Shown here in pieces: positions 16,634-24,033 of a DNA stretch of 64,000 nt; positions within the stretch are counted from its first letter, which is position 1, and every line of letters starts with the position of its first letter. A program made the position numbers and the translations under genes. Location: assembly GCA_027482245.1 (NCBI GenBank), contig JAIXWG010000038.1, forward strand, positions 124,001 to 188,000. Direction: 5' to 3'. This DNA comes from Acetobacteraceae bacterium (GTDB lineage: Bacteria; Pseudomonadota; Alphaproteobacteria; Acetobacterales; Acetobacteraceae). The notes under the pieces are model-generated. The model was not told the origin of the DNA. It did no database searches and saw nothing but the letters and a program-made list of their open reading frames with translations.

Positions 16634-17767
16634 ATGGCGGATCTCAGCGGCCTGCTGGTCGTGGCGGTCGAACAGGCGGTGGCGGCACCCTGGTGCAGCT
16701 GTCGCCTCGCGGATGCCGGTGCGCGCGTCATCAAGATCGAGCGGCGGGAAGGCGACTTCGCGCGCGGCTATGACCGGCACGTGCAGGGGCAGAGCACCTA
16801 TTTCGTCTGGCTGAACCGCGGCAAGGAATCGCTCGCGCTTGACCTGAAGGCGCCGGCCGACCGCGACCTGCTGGCGCGGGTCGTGGCGCGCGCGGATGTG
16901 TTCATCCAGAACCTGGCGCCGGGCGCGCTGGGGAGGCTCGGGCTGGATAGCGCGACGCTGCGGGCGCGGCACAAGCGGCTGATCACCTGCGACATCTCCG
17001 GCTATGGCGAGGCCGGGCCCTTCAGCGACCTGAAGGCCTATGACCTGCTGGTGCAGGCGGAAAGCGGGCTCTGTTCCGTCACCGGCGATGCCAGCGGGCC
17101 CGCGCGCGTCGGTGTCTCGGTCTGCGACATCGCGGCCGGTATGAACGCTCATGCGGCGATCCTGCAGGCGCTCTATGCGCGGGAACGCACGGGGGAGGGG
17201 CGGGCGATCAAGGTCTCGCTCTTCGGCGGCATGGCGGAATGGATGAACGTGCCCTACCTGCAGCGGCGCTATGGCGGGGAAATCCCGCCGCGCCCGGGCC
17301 TCGCGCATCCCTCCATCGCCCCCTATGGCGTGTTCCGGGTGCGCGACGGGCAGGTGCTGATCTCCATCCAGAACGAGCGCGAATGGGCGCGCTTCTGTGC
17401 GGAGGTGATGGGGGACGCGGCGCTGGCCACCGACCCGCTCTTCCATGACGGGCCGACGCGCGTGCGCAACCGCGCCGACCTCGATGGCCGCATCGCCGCC
17501 TGCTTCGCGCAGCTGACGCTGGCGGAGGCCGCCGCGCGGCTGAAGGGGGCGGAGGTCGCCTTCGGGCGGCTCAACGACATCGACGGCCTGATCGCGCATC
17601 CGCAACTCCGCAAGGTTGCCTACGACACGCCGGAAGGCGTCGTGGAGGTGATCGCGCCCGCTATGGAGACCGTGGGCGAGGAGGTGGCGCTGCGGCCCGT
17701 GCCCGTGGTCGATGCCCATGGCGCCGCGATCCGCGCCGAGTTCCAGGCGGGGGTTGAGGCCGCCTGA
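16634..17767 (+). CDS. CaiB/BaiF CoA-transferase family protein
   Basis: 377-residue family III CoA-transferase, a cytoplasmic enzyme that moves CoA between carboxylic acids. The N-terminal RLADAGARVIKIER, the NRGKESLALDLK loop, and the catalytic aspartate D165 in VCDIAAGMNAHAA are all in place. The ATG at 16634 has GGGAAGGA eight bases upstream. It heads an operon with a branched-chain-type ABC importer, so it probably activates the imported acid as a CoA thioester. Donor and acceptor are unknown; the length is slightly below the usual 390-410. Confidence 0.9.
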   Translation: MADLSGLLVVAVEQAVAAPWCSCRLADAGARVIKIERREGDFARGYDRHVQGQSTYFVWLNRGKESLALDLKAPADRDLLARVVARADVFIQNLAPGALGRLGLDSATLRARHKRLITCDISGYGEAGPFSDLKAYDLLVQAESGLCSVTGDASGPARVGVSVCDIAAGMNAHAAILQALYARERTGEGRAIKVSLFGGMAEWMNVPYLQRRYGGEIPPRPGLAHPSIAPYGVFRVRDGQVLISIQNEREWARFCAEVMGDAALATDPLFHDGPTRVRNRADLDGRIAACFAQLTLAEAAARLKGAEVAFGRLNDIDGLIAHPQLRKVAYDTPEGVVEVIAPAMETVGEEVALRPVPVVDAHGAAIRAEFQAGVEAA

Positions 17768-17779
17768 TCCTTCACCAAG

Positions 17780-17799
17780 GCCGGTCGCGAAAGACCGGC
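17780..17799 (+). other. Intercistronic RNA hairpin upstream of the receptor gene
   Basis: GCCGGTC, loop GCGAAA, GACCGGC: a perfect 7-bp stem between the CoA-transferase stop and the ribosome site of the receptor gene. Such hairpins often stabilise one segment of an operon message, which would fit the higher demand for a periplasmic receptor. No T-run follows, so it is not an obvious intrinsic terminator. Confidence 0.45.
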
Positions 17800-17820
17800 T
17801 GACACCAAGGGAGATCGTTC

Positions 17821-19143
17821 ATGCCGTCATCCTTCCAGCCCACGCGGCGCCAGGCGCTGGCCGCCGGCTTCGGCTCCGTGCTGCTGCCCTCCGCGCTCTC
17901 GGCCCAGGCGCCGGCGCAGCGGCCCTCCGAGATCAAGATCGGCGTCACCACCTTCCTCTCCGGCGCGCCGTCGGTCTTCGGTGTGCCCGGCCGCAACGCG
18001 GCGGAGATGCTGGCGGATGAGATCAACCAGTCCGGCGGCATCAATGGCGTGCCGGTGCGCCTGTTCTTCGTGGACGAGGCGCCGGGCATCGACCACCTGG
18101 TCGGCGAGTTCCGCCGCCTGGTGCAGAATGAGCGCGTGGACGTGATGCTCGCCTCCATCTCATCCGGCTCCTGCCTGGCCTGCACGCCGCTTGGCGAGGA
18201 ACTGCGCAAGGTCACGCTGCTGTGGGATTGCGGCACGCAGCGCATCTTCGAGGAGCGGAACTACAACTACGCCTTCCGCACCCAGGCCAATGCGACGCCG
18301 GAAATCCTGGCGCCGCTGCTGTACCTGCTGAAGAACAAGCCCGACTTCCGCACCATCGCCGTGCTGAACCAGGACTATGCCTGGGGCCGCGACAGCTGGG
18401 AGATCTGGAAGACCGCGATGGACGCGCTGAAGCCCGGCGTGCGCGTGGTGGCGGAACTGTTCCCGCGCTTCGGCGCGACCGATTTCTCGGCGGAGGTCAC
18501 GCGGCTGCTGGCGCTGCGGCCGGACGTGATCCTTTCCACCAGCTGGGGCGGCGAACTCGACACCTTCATCCGCCAGGCGGCGGAGCGGCGGTTGTTCGAG
18601 CGTTCCACCTTCGTGCTGCCGCTGGCGGAATCCTCGCTGGAGCGCGTGGGCCGCAGCCTGCCGGCGGGCCACATCGTCGGCAGCCGCGGCGACCACTGGC
18701 ACCAGCATCCGCGCCCCGCGAACCCGCAGGCGCTGCAGCGCTTCGTGGAGAACTACCGGCGCCGCTTCAACGCCTATCCGATCTACCCTACCTACCACAT
18801 GGCGCAGGCCTTCAGCGCGCTGCGTGCCGCCTATGCCAAGGCGATCGCGGCGAATGGCGGCAACTGGCCGTCCGACGCGCAGCTGGCCGCCGCCTTCCCG
18901 GGGCTGGAGTTCGAGAGCCCGACGTCGCGCATGCGCATCCGCGAGGATGGCCAGGGGCTGGAGCCGCAGCTGATAGGCACCACCGTCCATTCGGACCGCT
19001 TCCCCTTCGCGGTGATGGACAACATGGTGGTCTTCCCGCCGGAGATGGTGACCACGCCGGCCGGGCAGAACAGCGTCAACTGGCTGAAGACGCTGACGGC
19101 CGAGATGGTGAACCGCGTGCCTGATCCGATCCGCCTCGGCTGA
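17821..19143 (+). CDS. ABC transporter substrate-binding protein (branched-chain amino acid type)
   Basis: 440-residue Peripla_BP_6-type receptor. The N-terminus PTRRQALAAGFGSVLLPSALSAQA is a twin-arginine-style signal; IKIGVTTFLSG, NAAEMLADEINQSGGINGVPV and VNWLKTLTAEMV near the end frame the two-lobe fold. It delivers substrate to the permease and ATPase genes that follow. It is longer than LivJ (about 370), as is usual for amide- or aromatic-compound receptors of this group. The ATG at 17821 follows an AGGGAGA ribosome site. Ligand unknown; the CoA-transferase neighbour suggests a carboxylic acid rather than leucine. Confidence 0.9.
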   Translation: MPSSFQPTRRQALAAGFGSVLLPSALSAQAPAQRPSEIKIGVTTFLSGAPSVFGVPGRNAAEMLADEINQSGGINGVPVRLFFVDEAPGIDHLVGEFRRLVQNERVDVMLASISSGSCLACTPLGEELRKVTLLWDCGTQRIFEERNYNYAFRTQANATPEILAPLLYLLKNKPDFRTIAVLNQDYAWGRDSWEIWKTAMDALKPGVRVVAELFPRFGATDFSAEVTRLLALRPDVILSTSWGGELDTFIRQAAERRLFERSTFVLPLAESSLERVGRSLPAGHIVGSRGDHWHQHPRPANPQALQRFVENYRRRFNAYPIYPTYHMAQAFSALRAAYAKAIAANGGNWPSDAQLAAAFPGLEFESPTSRMRIREDGQGLEPQLIGTTVHSDRFPFAVMDNMVVFPPEMVTTPAGQNSVNWLKTLTAEMVNRVPDPIRLG

Positions 19144-19161
19144 CGCGAAGGGCCGCATCGC

Positions 19162-20097
19162 ATGGGTGACTGGTTCGAACAGAACGGAGCGCTGCTCGGC
19201 CTCGCGCTGCTGGATGGCATCGCGAGTGCCGCGCTGATCTTCATGGTGGCCGTGGGCCTCAACCTGGTCTTCGGCGTGCTGCGCGTGCTGAACGTGGCGC
19301 ATGGCAGCCTGTTCGCGATCGGCGCCTATGCGGCGGCCTCGATCGGCCTGTTCTTCACCTCCGCTGGGTTGCCCGCCTGGGCGTCCCTGCCGGCGCTGCT
19401 GCTGGCCGCGATGATCGTGGGCCTGGTGCTGGGCCCGCTGATCGAGCGGCTGCTGCTGCGACGCATCTACTCGGAGGAGCCGGTGCTGCAGCTCCTCGTC
19501 ACCTTCGCGCTGTTCATGATCCTGGAGGATGCGCAGAAGCTGGTCTGGGGCGTGCAGCCCGTGTCCTTCAGCGCGCCGGTGTCGCTGATGGGGACGGTCG
19601 ATGTGCCCTTCGGCCTGGATGTCATCCCCTACAACACCTACCAGGTGATCCTGCTGCCGGCGGTTGCCGTCGTCACGCTGGTGGGGCTGGCGCTGTTCCT
19701 GCGGCGGACGCTGACGGGGCGCGTCATCCTGGCGGTGACGACGGACCGCGAAGCCGCGACGGCGATGGGCATCGATGCGCGCAAGGTCCATCTGCTGACC
19801 TTCACCTTCGGCGCCATGCTGGCCGCACTCGGCGGCGCACTGTCCACGCCGACCGCCTCCCTCGTCCCGGGCATCGGCGCCTCCACCATCGTGCTGTCCT
19901 TCGCGGTGGTGGCGACGGCGGGGCTGGGGCAGATCGAGGGCGCCGCTCTGACCGCGCTGATGATCGGCATCGGGCGCTCCGTCGCCGTCACCTTCCAGCC
20001 GGAGCTGGAGGTGGTGGTGCCCTACCTCATCATGGTGGCCGTGCTGCTGGTGCGCCCGCAGGGGCTGTTCGGCGTGGTGGAGACGAGGAGAGTATGA
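19162..20097 (+). CDS. livH: Branched-chain amino acid-type ABC transporter permease (LivH family)
   Basis: 311-residue integral membrane permease with about eight hydrophobic segments. LNLVFGVLRVLNVAHGSLFAIG, split as LNLVFGVLRVLN / VAHGSLFAIG, and the coupling-region motif MGIDARKVHLLTF are hallmarks of LivH. It pairs with the LivM-type protein that overlaps it by four bases to form the channel of the importer. The gene starts 18 bases after the receptor stop. The symbol denotes family only; transport of branched-chain amino acids is not demonstrated. Confidence 0.92.
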   Translation: MGDWFEQNGALLGLALLDGIASAALIFMVAVGLNLVFGVLRVLNVAHGSLFAIGAYAAASIGLFFTSAGLPAWASLPALLLAAMIVGLVLGPLIERLLLRRIYSEEPVLQLLVTFALFMILEDAQKLVWGVQPVSFSAPVSLMGTVDVPFGLDVIPYNTYQVILLPAVAVVTLVGLALFLRRTLTGRVILAVTTDREAATAMGIDARKVHLLTFTFGAMLAALGGALSTPTASLVPGIGASTIVLSFAVVATAGLGQIEGAALTALMIGIGRSVAVTFQPELEVVVPYLIMVAVLLVRPQGLFGVVETRRV

Positions 20098-21038
20098 CCC
20101 TTCCCCGCATCGAGATCCTGCTGGCGCTGCTGGGCGCCGCCGCGATGGCGCTGGCGGCGATGGCGACGCCCTGGCTGAAATTCGTCCTCACCATCGCGCT
20201 CGCCAAGGGCATTGCCGTGCTCGGCATCATGCTGCTGCTGCGGGCAGGGCAGGTGAGCTTCGGCCACGCGCTCTACGTCGCGCTGGGCGCCTATACCGTC
20301 GCCTTCCTCGCGCCCTCCATGCCGGATGCGGCGCTGCTGCTGGTGGCGGCGGCGCTCGGCACTACGGTGGCGGGGCTGCTCATCGGCCTCTTCGTCTCCC
20401 GCTACCGGGAGATCTTCTTCGGCATGCTCAACCTGGCGCTGAGCATGGTGTTCCATTCGATGCTGGAGAAGTTCTACCACTACACCCGCGGCACGGATGG
20501 CATCCGCGTACCGTCGCTGACGGTGGCGGGCGTGCCGCTGGATCGCGTATCCTATGAATGGACGATCTTCGGCATGGCGCTGGCCCTGGCGCTGGGCTTC
20601 GGGATCTTCGCCCGAATCTACCTGGCGTCCCCGATGGGGCAGGCGCTGTCGGCGATCAAGACGCGGGAGACGCGGCTGGACTTCATGGGCGTCTCGTCGC
20701 GCAGCGTGCTGCTCTCCGCCTATGTGCTCTCCGCATTGATGGCGGGCTGCGCCGGCGCGCTGATCGCGATGACCTCGCGCCACGTCACGCCGCTGCTGGC
20801 CTATTGGACGGCGTCGGGCGAACTGGTCTTCATCGCCATCCTGGGCGGCGCGGGTGGCGTGCTCGGCCCCTTTCTGGGTGCGGCGGCCTATGAACTGGCG
20901 CGCGTCTATGCGGCGGCGACGGTCGCCGACATGTGGCAGATGATCTTGGGCGCGGTGCTGCTGCTGGTGATCCTGTTCGCGCGGGGCGGCATCTGGGGGA
21001 TGCTGTCATCCCGTCTGCAGCGGGGGCGCGTGGCATGA
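20094..21038 (+). CDS. livM: Branched-chain amino acid-type ABC transporter permease (LivM family)
   Basis: 314-residue membrane permease, partner of the LivH-type protein. GQVSFGHALYVALGAYT is the LivM signature; AIKTRETRLDFMGVS forms the ATPase-coupling loop, and GGAGGVLGPFLGA lies between the last helices. ATGA overlaps join it to livH upstream and livG downstream, so the four core genes are tightly coupled in translation. Confidence 0.92.
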   Translation: MTLPRIEILLALLGAAAMALAAMATPWLKFVLTIALAKGIAVLGIMLLLRAGQVSFGHALYVALGAYTVAFLAPSMPDAALLLVAAALGTTVAGLLIGLFVSRYREIFFGMLNLALSMVFHSMLEKFYHYTRGTDGIRVPSLTVAGVPLDRVSYEWTIFGMALALALGFGIFARIYLASPMGQALSAIKTRETRLDFMGVSSRSVLLSAYVLSALMAGCAGALIAMTSRHVTPLLAYWTASGELVFIAILGGAGGVLGPFLGAAAYELARVYAAATVADMWQMILGAVLLLVILFARGGIWGMLSSRLQRGRVA

Positions 21039-21805
21039 AGGCGCTGCTGGAGGCCCGCGGGCTCAAGCTTGCCTTCGGCGGCGTGAAGGCCGCGGATGGC
21101 ATCGACCTCGATGTGATGGAAGGCGAGTTCCTCGCCATCATCGGCCCGAACGGCGCGGGCAAGACCACCTTCATCAACATGACCACCGGCTACCTCAAAC
21201 CGCAGGGCGGCAGCATCACCTATGACGGCGCGGAGATCACCGGCCGCCGCCCGCGCGACATCGTCCGCCGCGGCGTCGCGCGGTCCTTCCAGCTGCCGCA
21301 GCTCTTCTCGGAACACACGGTCGAGGAGAATGCGGCGCTGGCGATCGCATCGCGGGAGGGCATCTGGTCCCCCTTCGCGCCACTGCTGCGCCCCGCCTGG
21401 CGGGAGGAGGCGCGCGCGCTGCTCGATCGCTTCGGGCTGCTGCCGGTCGCCACGCAGCGCGCGGATGCGCTGAACGAGGGAACGCGCAAGCTGGCCGACA
21501 TCGCCATGGCCGTCGCGCTGAAACCCCGCCTGCTGCTGATGGATGAACCCACCAGCGGCGTCGCCGTGGCGGAGAAGATGACGATCGTCGAGACGCTGGT
21601 GCGCGTGCTGCGCGACGCCCGCGTCACCGCCGTCTTCGTCGAGCACGACATGGATGTGGTGGAGCGCTTCGCTGACCGCGTCGCGGTCTGGTCGCAGGGC
21701 AGGATCGCGGCGCTCGGCCCGCCAGCGCAGATCCTTTCGGACCCTGCCGTGCAGCGCGACGTCATCGGAATCGAACGCCCGGCCGCGGGGGTCGCCCATG
21801 CTTGA
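21035..21805 (+). CDS. livG: ABC transporter ATP-binding protein (LivG family)
   Basis: 256-residue cytoplasmic ATPase. Walker A GPNGAGKTT is at residues 37-45 and Walker B is LLLMDEPTSGV. The signature region reads LNEGTRKLADIAMA, where LivG proteins usually have LPYGxQR or LSYGxQR, so the signature Ser/Pro-Tyr is altered while the Gly is kept. The start ATG overlaps the livM stop, and the 3' end overlaps livF by eight bases. It energises import by the LivHM channel. Confidence 0.92.
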   Translation: MKALLEARGLKLAFGGVKAADGIDLDVMEGEFLAIIGPNGAGKTTFINMTTGYLKPQGGSITYDGAEITGRRPRDIVRRGVARSFQLPQLFSEHTVEENAALAIASREGIWSPFAPLLRPAWREEARALLDRFGLLPVATQRADALNEGTRKLADIAMAVALKPRLLLMDEPTSGVAVAEKMTIVETLVRVLRDARVTAVFVEHDMDVVERFADRVAVWSQGRIAALGPPAQILSDPAVQRDVIGIERPAAGVAHA

Positions 21806-22475
21806 GCTGCAATCCGTGGTGGCCGACATCGCCGGCGCGCCGGTGCTGCGCGGCGTCTCCCTGGTGCTGCCGCCCGGCGGCCGCGTGGCGCTGATCGGCC
21901 GGAACGGTGCGGGCAAGACGACGACCCTGCGCGCCCTGATGGGCCTGGTGCCGCTCCGCGCCGGCCGCGTGCTGATCGGGGGGGAGGATGCGACGGCGCT
22001 GCCCGCGCATCACCGTACGCGGCTCGGCATCGGCTATGCGCCGGAGGAACGGCGCCTCTTCGGCCTGTTCAGCGTGAAGCAGAACCTGCTGCTGCCGGCG
22101 GAGGTGCTGCGCCTGCCCAAGGCGGAGATCGCCCGGCGGCTGGACGCCGTCTTCACCTTCCTGCCGGAACTCGCGACGCTGGCGGATCGCCGCGCCGCGG
22201 GGCTGTCCGGCGGTCAGGGCAAGATGGTGGCGCTGGGCCGCGCGCTGATGGTCGGCCAACGCGCCGTGCTGCTGGACGAACCCTTCCAGGGCCTGGCACC
22301 CGCACTCGCGCTTCGCTATGCGGAGGCGCTGCGCGGGCTGCATGCCTCCTTCCCCGACGTCGCGCTGCTGGTGACGGAAAGCAATCCGTCGCTGCTGACG
22401 CCGCTGGTCGATTCGACCTATGTGATCGAGCGTGGCGAGATCGCGCAGGACAGCGCCGTGGCGGCGCCGGGCTGA
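21798..22475 (+). CDS. livF: ABC transporter ATP-binding protein (LivF family)
   Basis: 225-residue ATPase, second half of the nucleotide-binding heterodimer. Walker A GRNGAGKTT, signature LSGGQGKMVALGRALM and Walker B VLLDEPFQGLAP are canonical. The ATG at 21798 lies eight bases inside livG and directly opens MLELQSVVADIAG. Length is a little shorter than the usual 235-240. It ends the importer operon, with 51 bases before the next gene. Confidence 0.92.
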   Translation: MLELQSVVADIAGAPVLRGVSLVLPPGGRVALIGRNGAGKTTTLRALMGLVPLRAGRVLIGGEDATALPAHHRTRLGIGYAPEERRLFGLFSVKQNLLLPAEVLRLPKAEIARRLDAVFTFLPELATLADRRAAGLSGGQGKMVALGRALMVGQRAVLLDEPFQGLAPALALRYAEALRGLHASFPDVALLVTESNPSLLTPLVDSTYVIERGEIAQDSAVAAPG

Positions 22476-22492
22476 CGGGCGCGCGTTGGGTC

Positions 22493-22520
22493 TTGCCGCG
22501 CGCAGAGACTGCCTTACCCT
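22493..22520 (+). promoter_or_regulatory. Candidate promoter giving a leaderless message
   Basis: TTGCCG, 16 bases, TACCCT. The -10 ends six bases before the ATG at 22527, so transcription would begin at about the start codon itself. No clear Shine-Dalgarno sequence lies before that ATG, which agrees with leaderless translation. The hexamers are imperfect. Confidence 0.3.
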
Positions 22521-22526
22521 CGCGCC

Positions 22527-23270
22527 ATGCAGGAAGAACGGCCACGGCTGCTGATGGGCGTGGTGGCGCCCGCCACCAACATCTCCGTCCAGCCGGAGAT
22601 GGAGGCGCTTCGCCCGCCCGGCGTCATCAACGCCCATGCGCGCATCCCCAACCCCGACCGTGCGGTCAGCAGCGACGCCGATACGCTGGCGGTCCGCGCC
22701 TCCATGGTGGATGGGCTGAACGCCGCGCTGGATACGCTGATCCCCGCGTCACCCGGCCATGTCGTGCTGGGCGTGATGGCGGAGAACTTCGTGGGGGGCG
22801 GGGAGGCGGGGCGAAGGCTCGTCGCGGATTGCGCCGCCCGGATGGGCTGCCGCGTGACGGACTACACCAGCGCCATCCTCGCCGCGCTGGACGCGATGTT
22901 CGGGCGCAAGGTCAGGCTCTCCCTCCTCACGCCCTTCATGCCGGTCGGCGATGCCGCGGCGCGGGCGCTGTTCGAGGAGGCGGGGCATGAGGTGGTGCGC
23001 CTGATCAGCCTGAAGGCGCCGGGCCCCGCCGCCATCGCGCGGGTGCCGCGCGAGCGCATCGTGCAGGCCGTGCGGGACCTGGCGGGGCCGGAGGTGGACG
23101 CCATCATCCAGCTCGGCACAAACGCGGCCTTCCGGGTCCTGGCGCAGGAGATGGAGGCGGAGCTGCGCATGCCGGTCCTCGCGTCCAACCCTGTCCTCTA
23201 CTGGCGCGCGCTGCGCCAGGAAGGCATCGCCGAGGCGATGCCGCAGCACGGACGGCTGTTCACGCTGTAG
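22527..23270 (+). CDS. Asp/Glu racemase superfamily protein (maleate isomerase/arylmalonate decarboxylase-like)
   Basis: 247-residue protein with the two-lobed racemase fold: LLMGVVAPATNISVQPEME opens it, VDAIIQLGTNAAFRVLA is in the second lobe. Maleate isomerases and Asp/Glu racemases carry catalytic cysteines in the ACTS-like and SCTN-like motifs; here these read GVMAEN and QLGTNA, so neither cysteine is present. The protein may therefore have changed chemistry, or may bind ligand without isomerising it. It follows livF by 51 bases and could be cotranscribed or use its own promoter. Confidence 0.75.
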   Translation: MQEERPRLLMGVVAPATNISVQPEMEALRPPGVINAHARIPNPDRAVSSDADTLAVRASMVDGLNAALDTLIPASPGHVVLGVMAENFVGGGEAGRRLVADCAARMGCRVTDYTSAILAALDAMFGRKVRLSLLTPFMPVGDAAARALFEEAGHEVVRLISLKAPGPAAIARVPRERIVQAVRDLAGPEVDAIIQLGTNAAFRVLAQEMEAELRMPVLASNPVLYWRALRQEGIAEAMPQHGRLFTL

Positions 23271-23362
23271 CGGGGCGGCCAGCCGCGCAGGGGCCGTTTA
23301 CCGTAAAGACACACTGCCGCCTGTATTCCTGACCGCGGCCACAAAGGGCTGGCGAGGTCTGG

Positions 23363-23674
23363 ATGAAGGCGGGGCAGGTGGAGAGCAGCGCGACGGTCGT
23401 GCTGACGGGCGCACTCACGGTCGGGACACTACCGGAGGTGCGGCTGCAGGTGCTGGCGGCCCTGCAGGAAGGGCGGCGCGTCACCCTGGACTGCGCCGCC
23501 GCAACGGGATTCGACGTCGCCTTCGTGCAACTCCTGGAAGCCGCGCGCGGCCTGGCCCAGCGGCTCGGCGGTGCGCTGGAACTCGCCTCGCCCGTCCCAG
23601 GCGGCCTCGCCGCGATCCTCACCGAGGGCGGCTTCACGAACTGGAGCACGCCGGCCGCACGGAGCGCCGCATGA
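23363..23674 (+). CDS. STAS domain protein of a chemosensory operon
   Basis: 103-residue single STAS domain (anti-sigma-factor-antagonist fold). ATVVLTGALTVGTLPEVR and GFDVAFVQLLEAA correspond to the conserved strands and the helix that in SpoIIAA carries the phosphorylated serine; here that region has Asp-Val-Ala and no serine, so regulation by the classical serine phosphorylation is unlikely. It is the first gene of the che operon and overlaps cheY by four bases. STAS proteins in che operons may bind the receptor or CheA signalling complex; its exact role is unknown. Confidence 0.85.
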   Translation: MKAGQVESSATVVLTGALTVGTLPEVRLQVLAALQEGRRVTLDCAAATGFDVAFVQLLEAARGLAQRLGGALELASPVPGGLAAILTEGGFTNWSTPAARSAA

Positions 23675-24033
23675 AGACGATCCTGACCGTGGATGACAGC
23701 GCCAGCGTGCGCCAGATGGTGCGCCTGACCTTGTCCGGCGCCGGTTACCAGGTGACGGAGGCCGCGGATGGCGCGGCCGGGCTGAAGCAGGCGCAGGCCG
23801 TGCCGGCGCAGATGGTGGTGACCGACCTCAACATGCCGGTGATGGACGGGATGACCTTCATCCGGGAGCTGCGCAAGCTGCCGGCCTACAAGGGCGTGCC
23901 GATCATCTTCCTGACGACGGAATCCGACCCCGCACGGAAGCAGGAGGCGAAGCAGGCGGGTGCGACGGGCTGGATCACCAAGCCCTTCCAGCAGGAGCAG
24001 CTGCTGTCGGTGGTGAAGAAGGTGCTGGGATGA
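23671..24033 (+). CDS. cheY: CheY-like response regulator
   Basis: 120-residue stand-alone receiver domain. Acidic pocket D8-D9, phospho-acceptor D52 in VVTDLNMPVMDG, the switch Thr in FLTTESD and the invariant Lys in WITKPF are all present. Overlaps the STAS gene (ATGA) and cheA (ATGA). It should be phosphorylated by the neighbouring CheA. With no DNA-binding or enzymatic output domain, it must act by binding a target protein. Confidence 0.93.
   Translation: MKTILTVDDSASVRQMVRLTLSGAGYQVTEAADGAAGLKQAQAVPAQMVVTDLNMPVMDGMTFIRELRKLPAYKGVPIIFLTTESDPARKQEAKQAGATGWITKPFQQEQLLSVVKKVLG

Noticed and set aside
23297-23307. TTTAC-C-GTAAA palindrome followed by TAAAG and GCCG upstream of the che operon, reminiscent of a flagellar sigma-28 promoter
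   Set aside because: The spacing between TAAA and GCCG is far shorter than a sigma-28 promoter needs; left as a chance resemblance.
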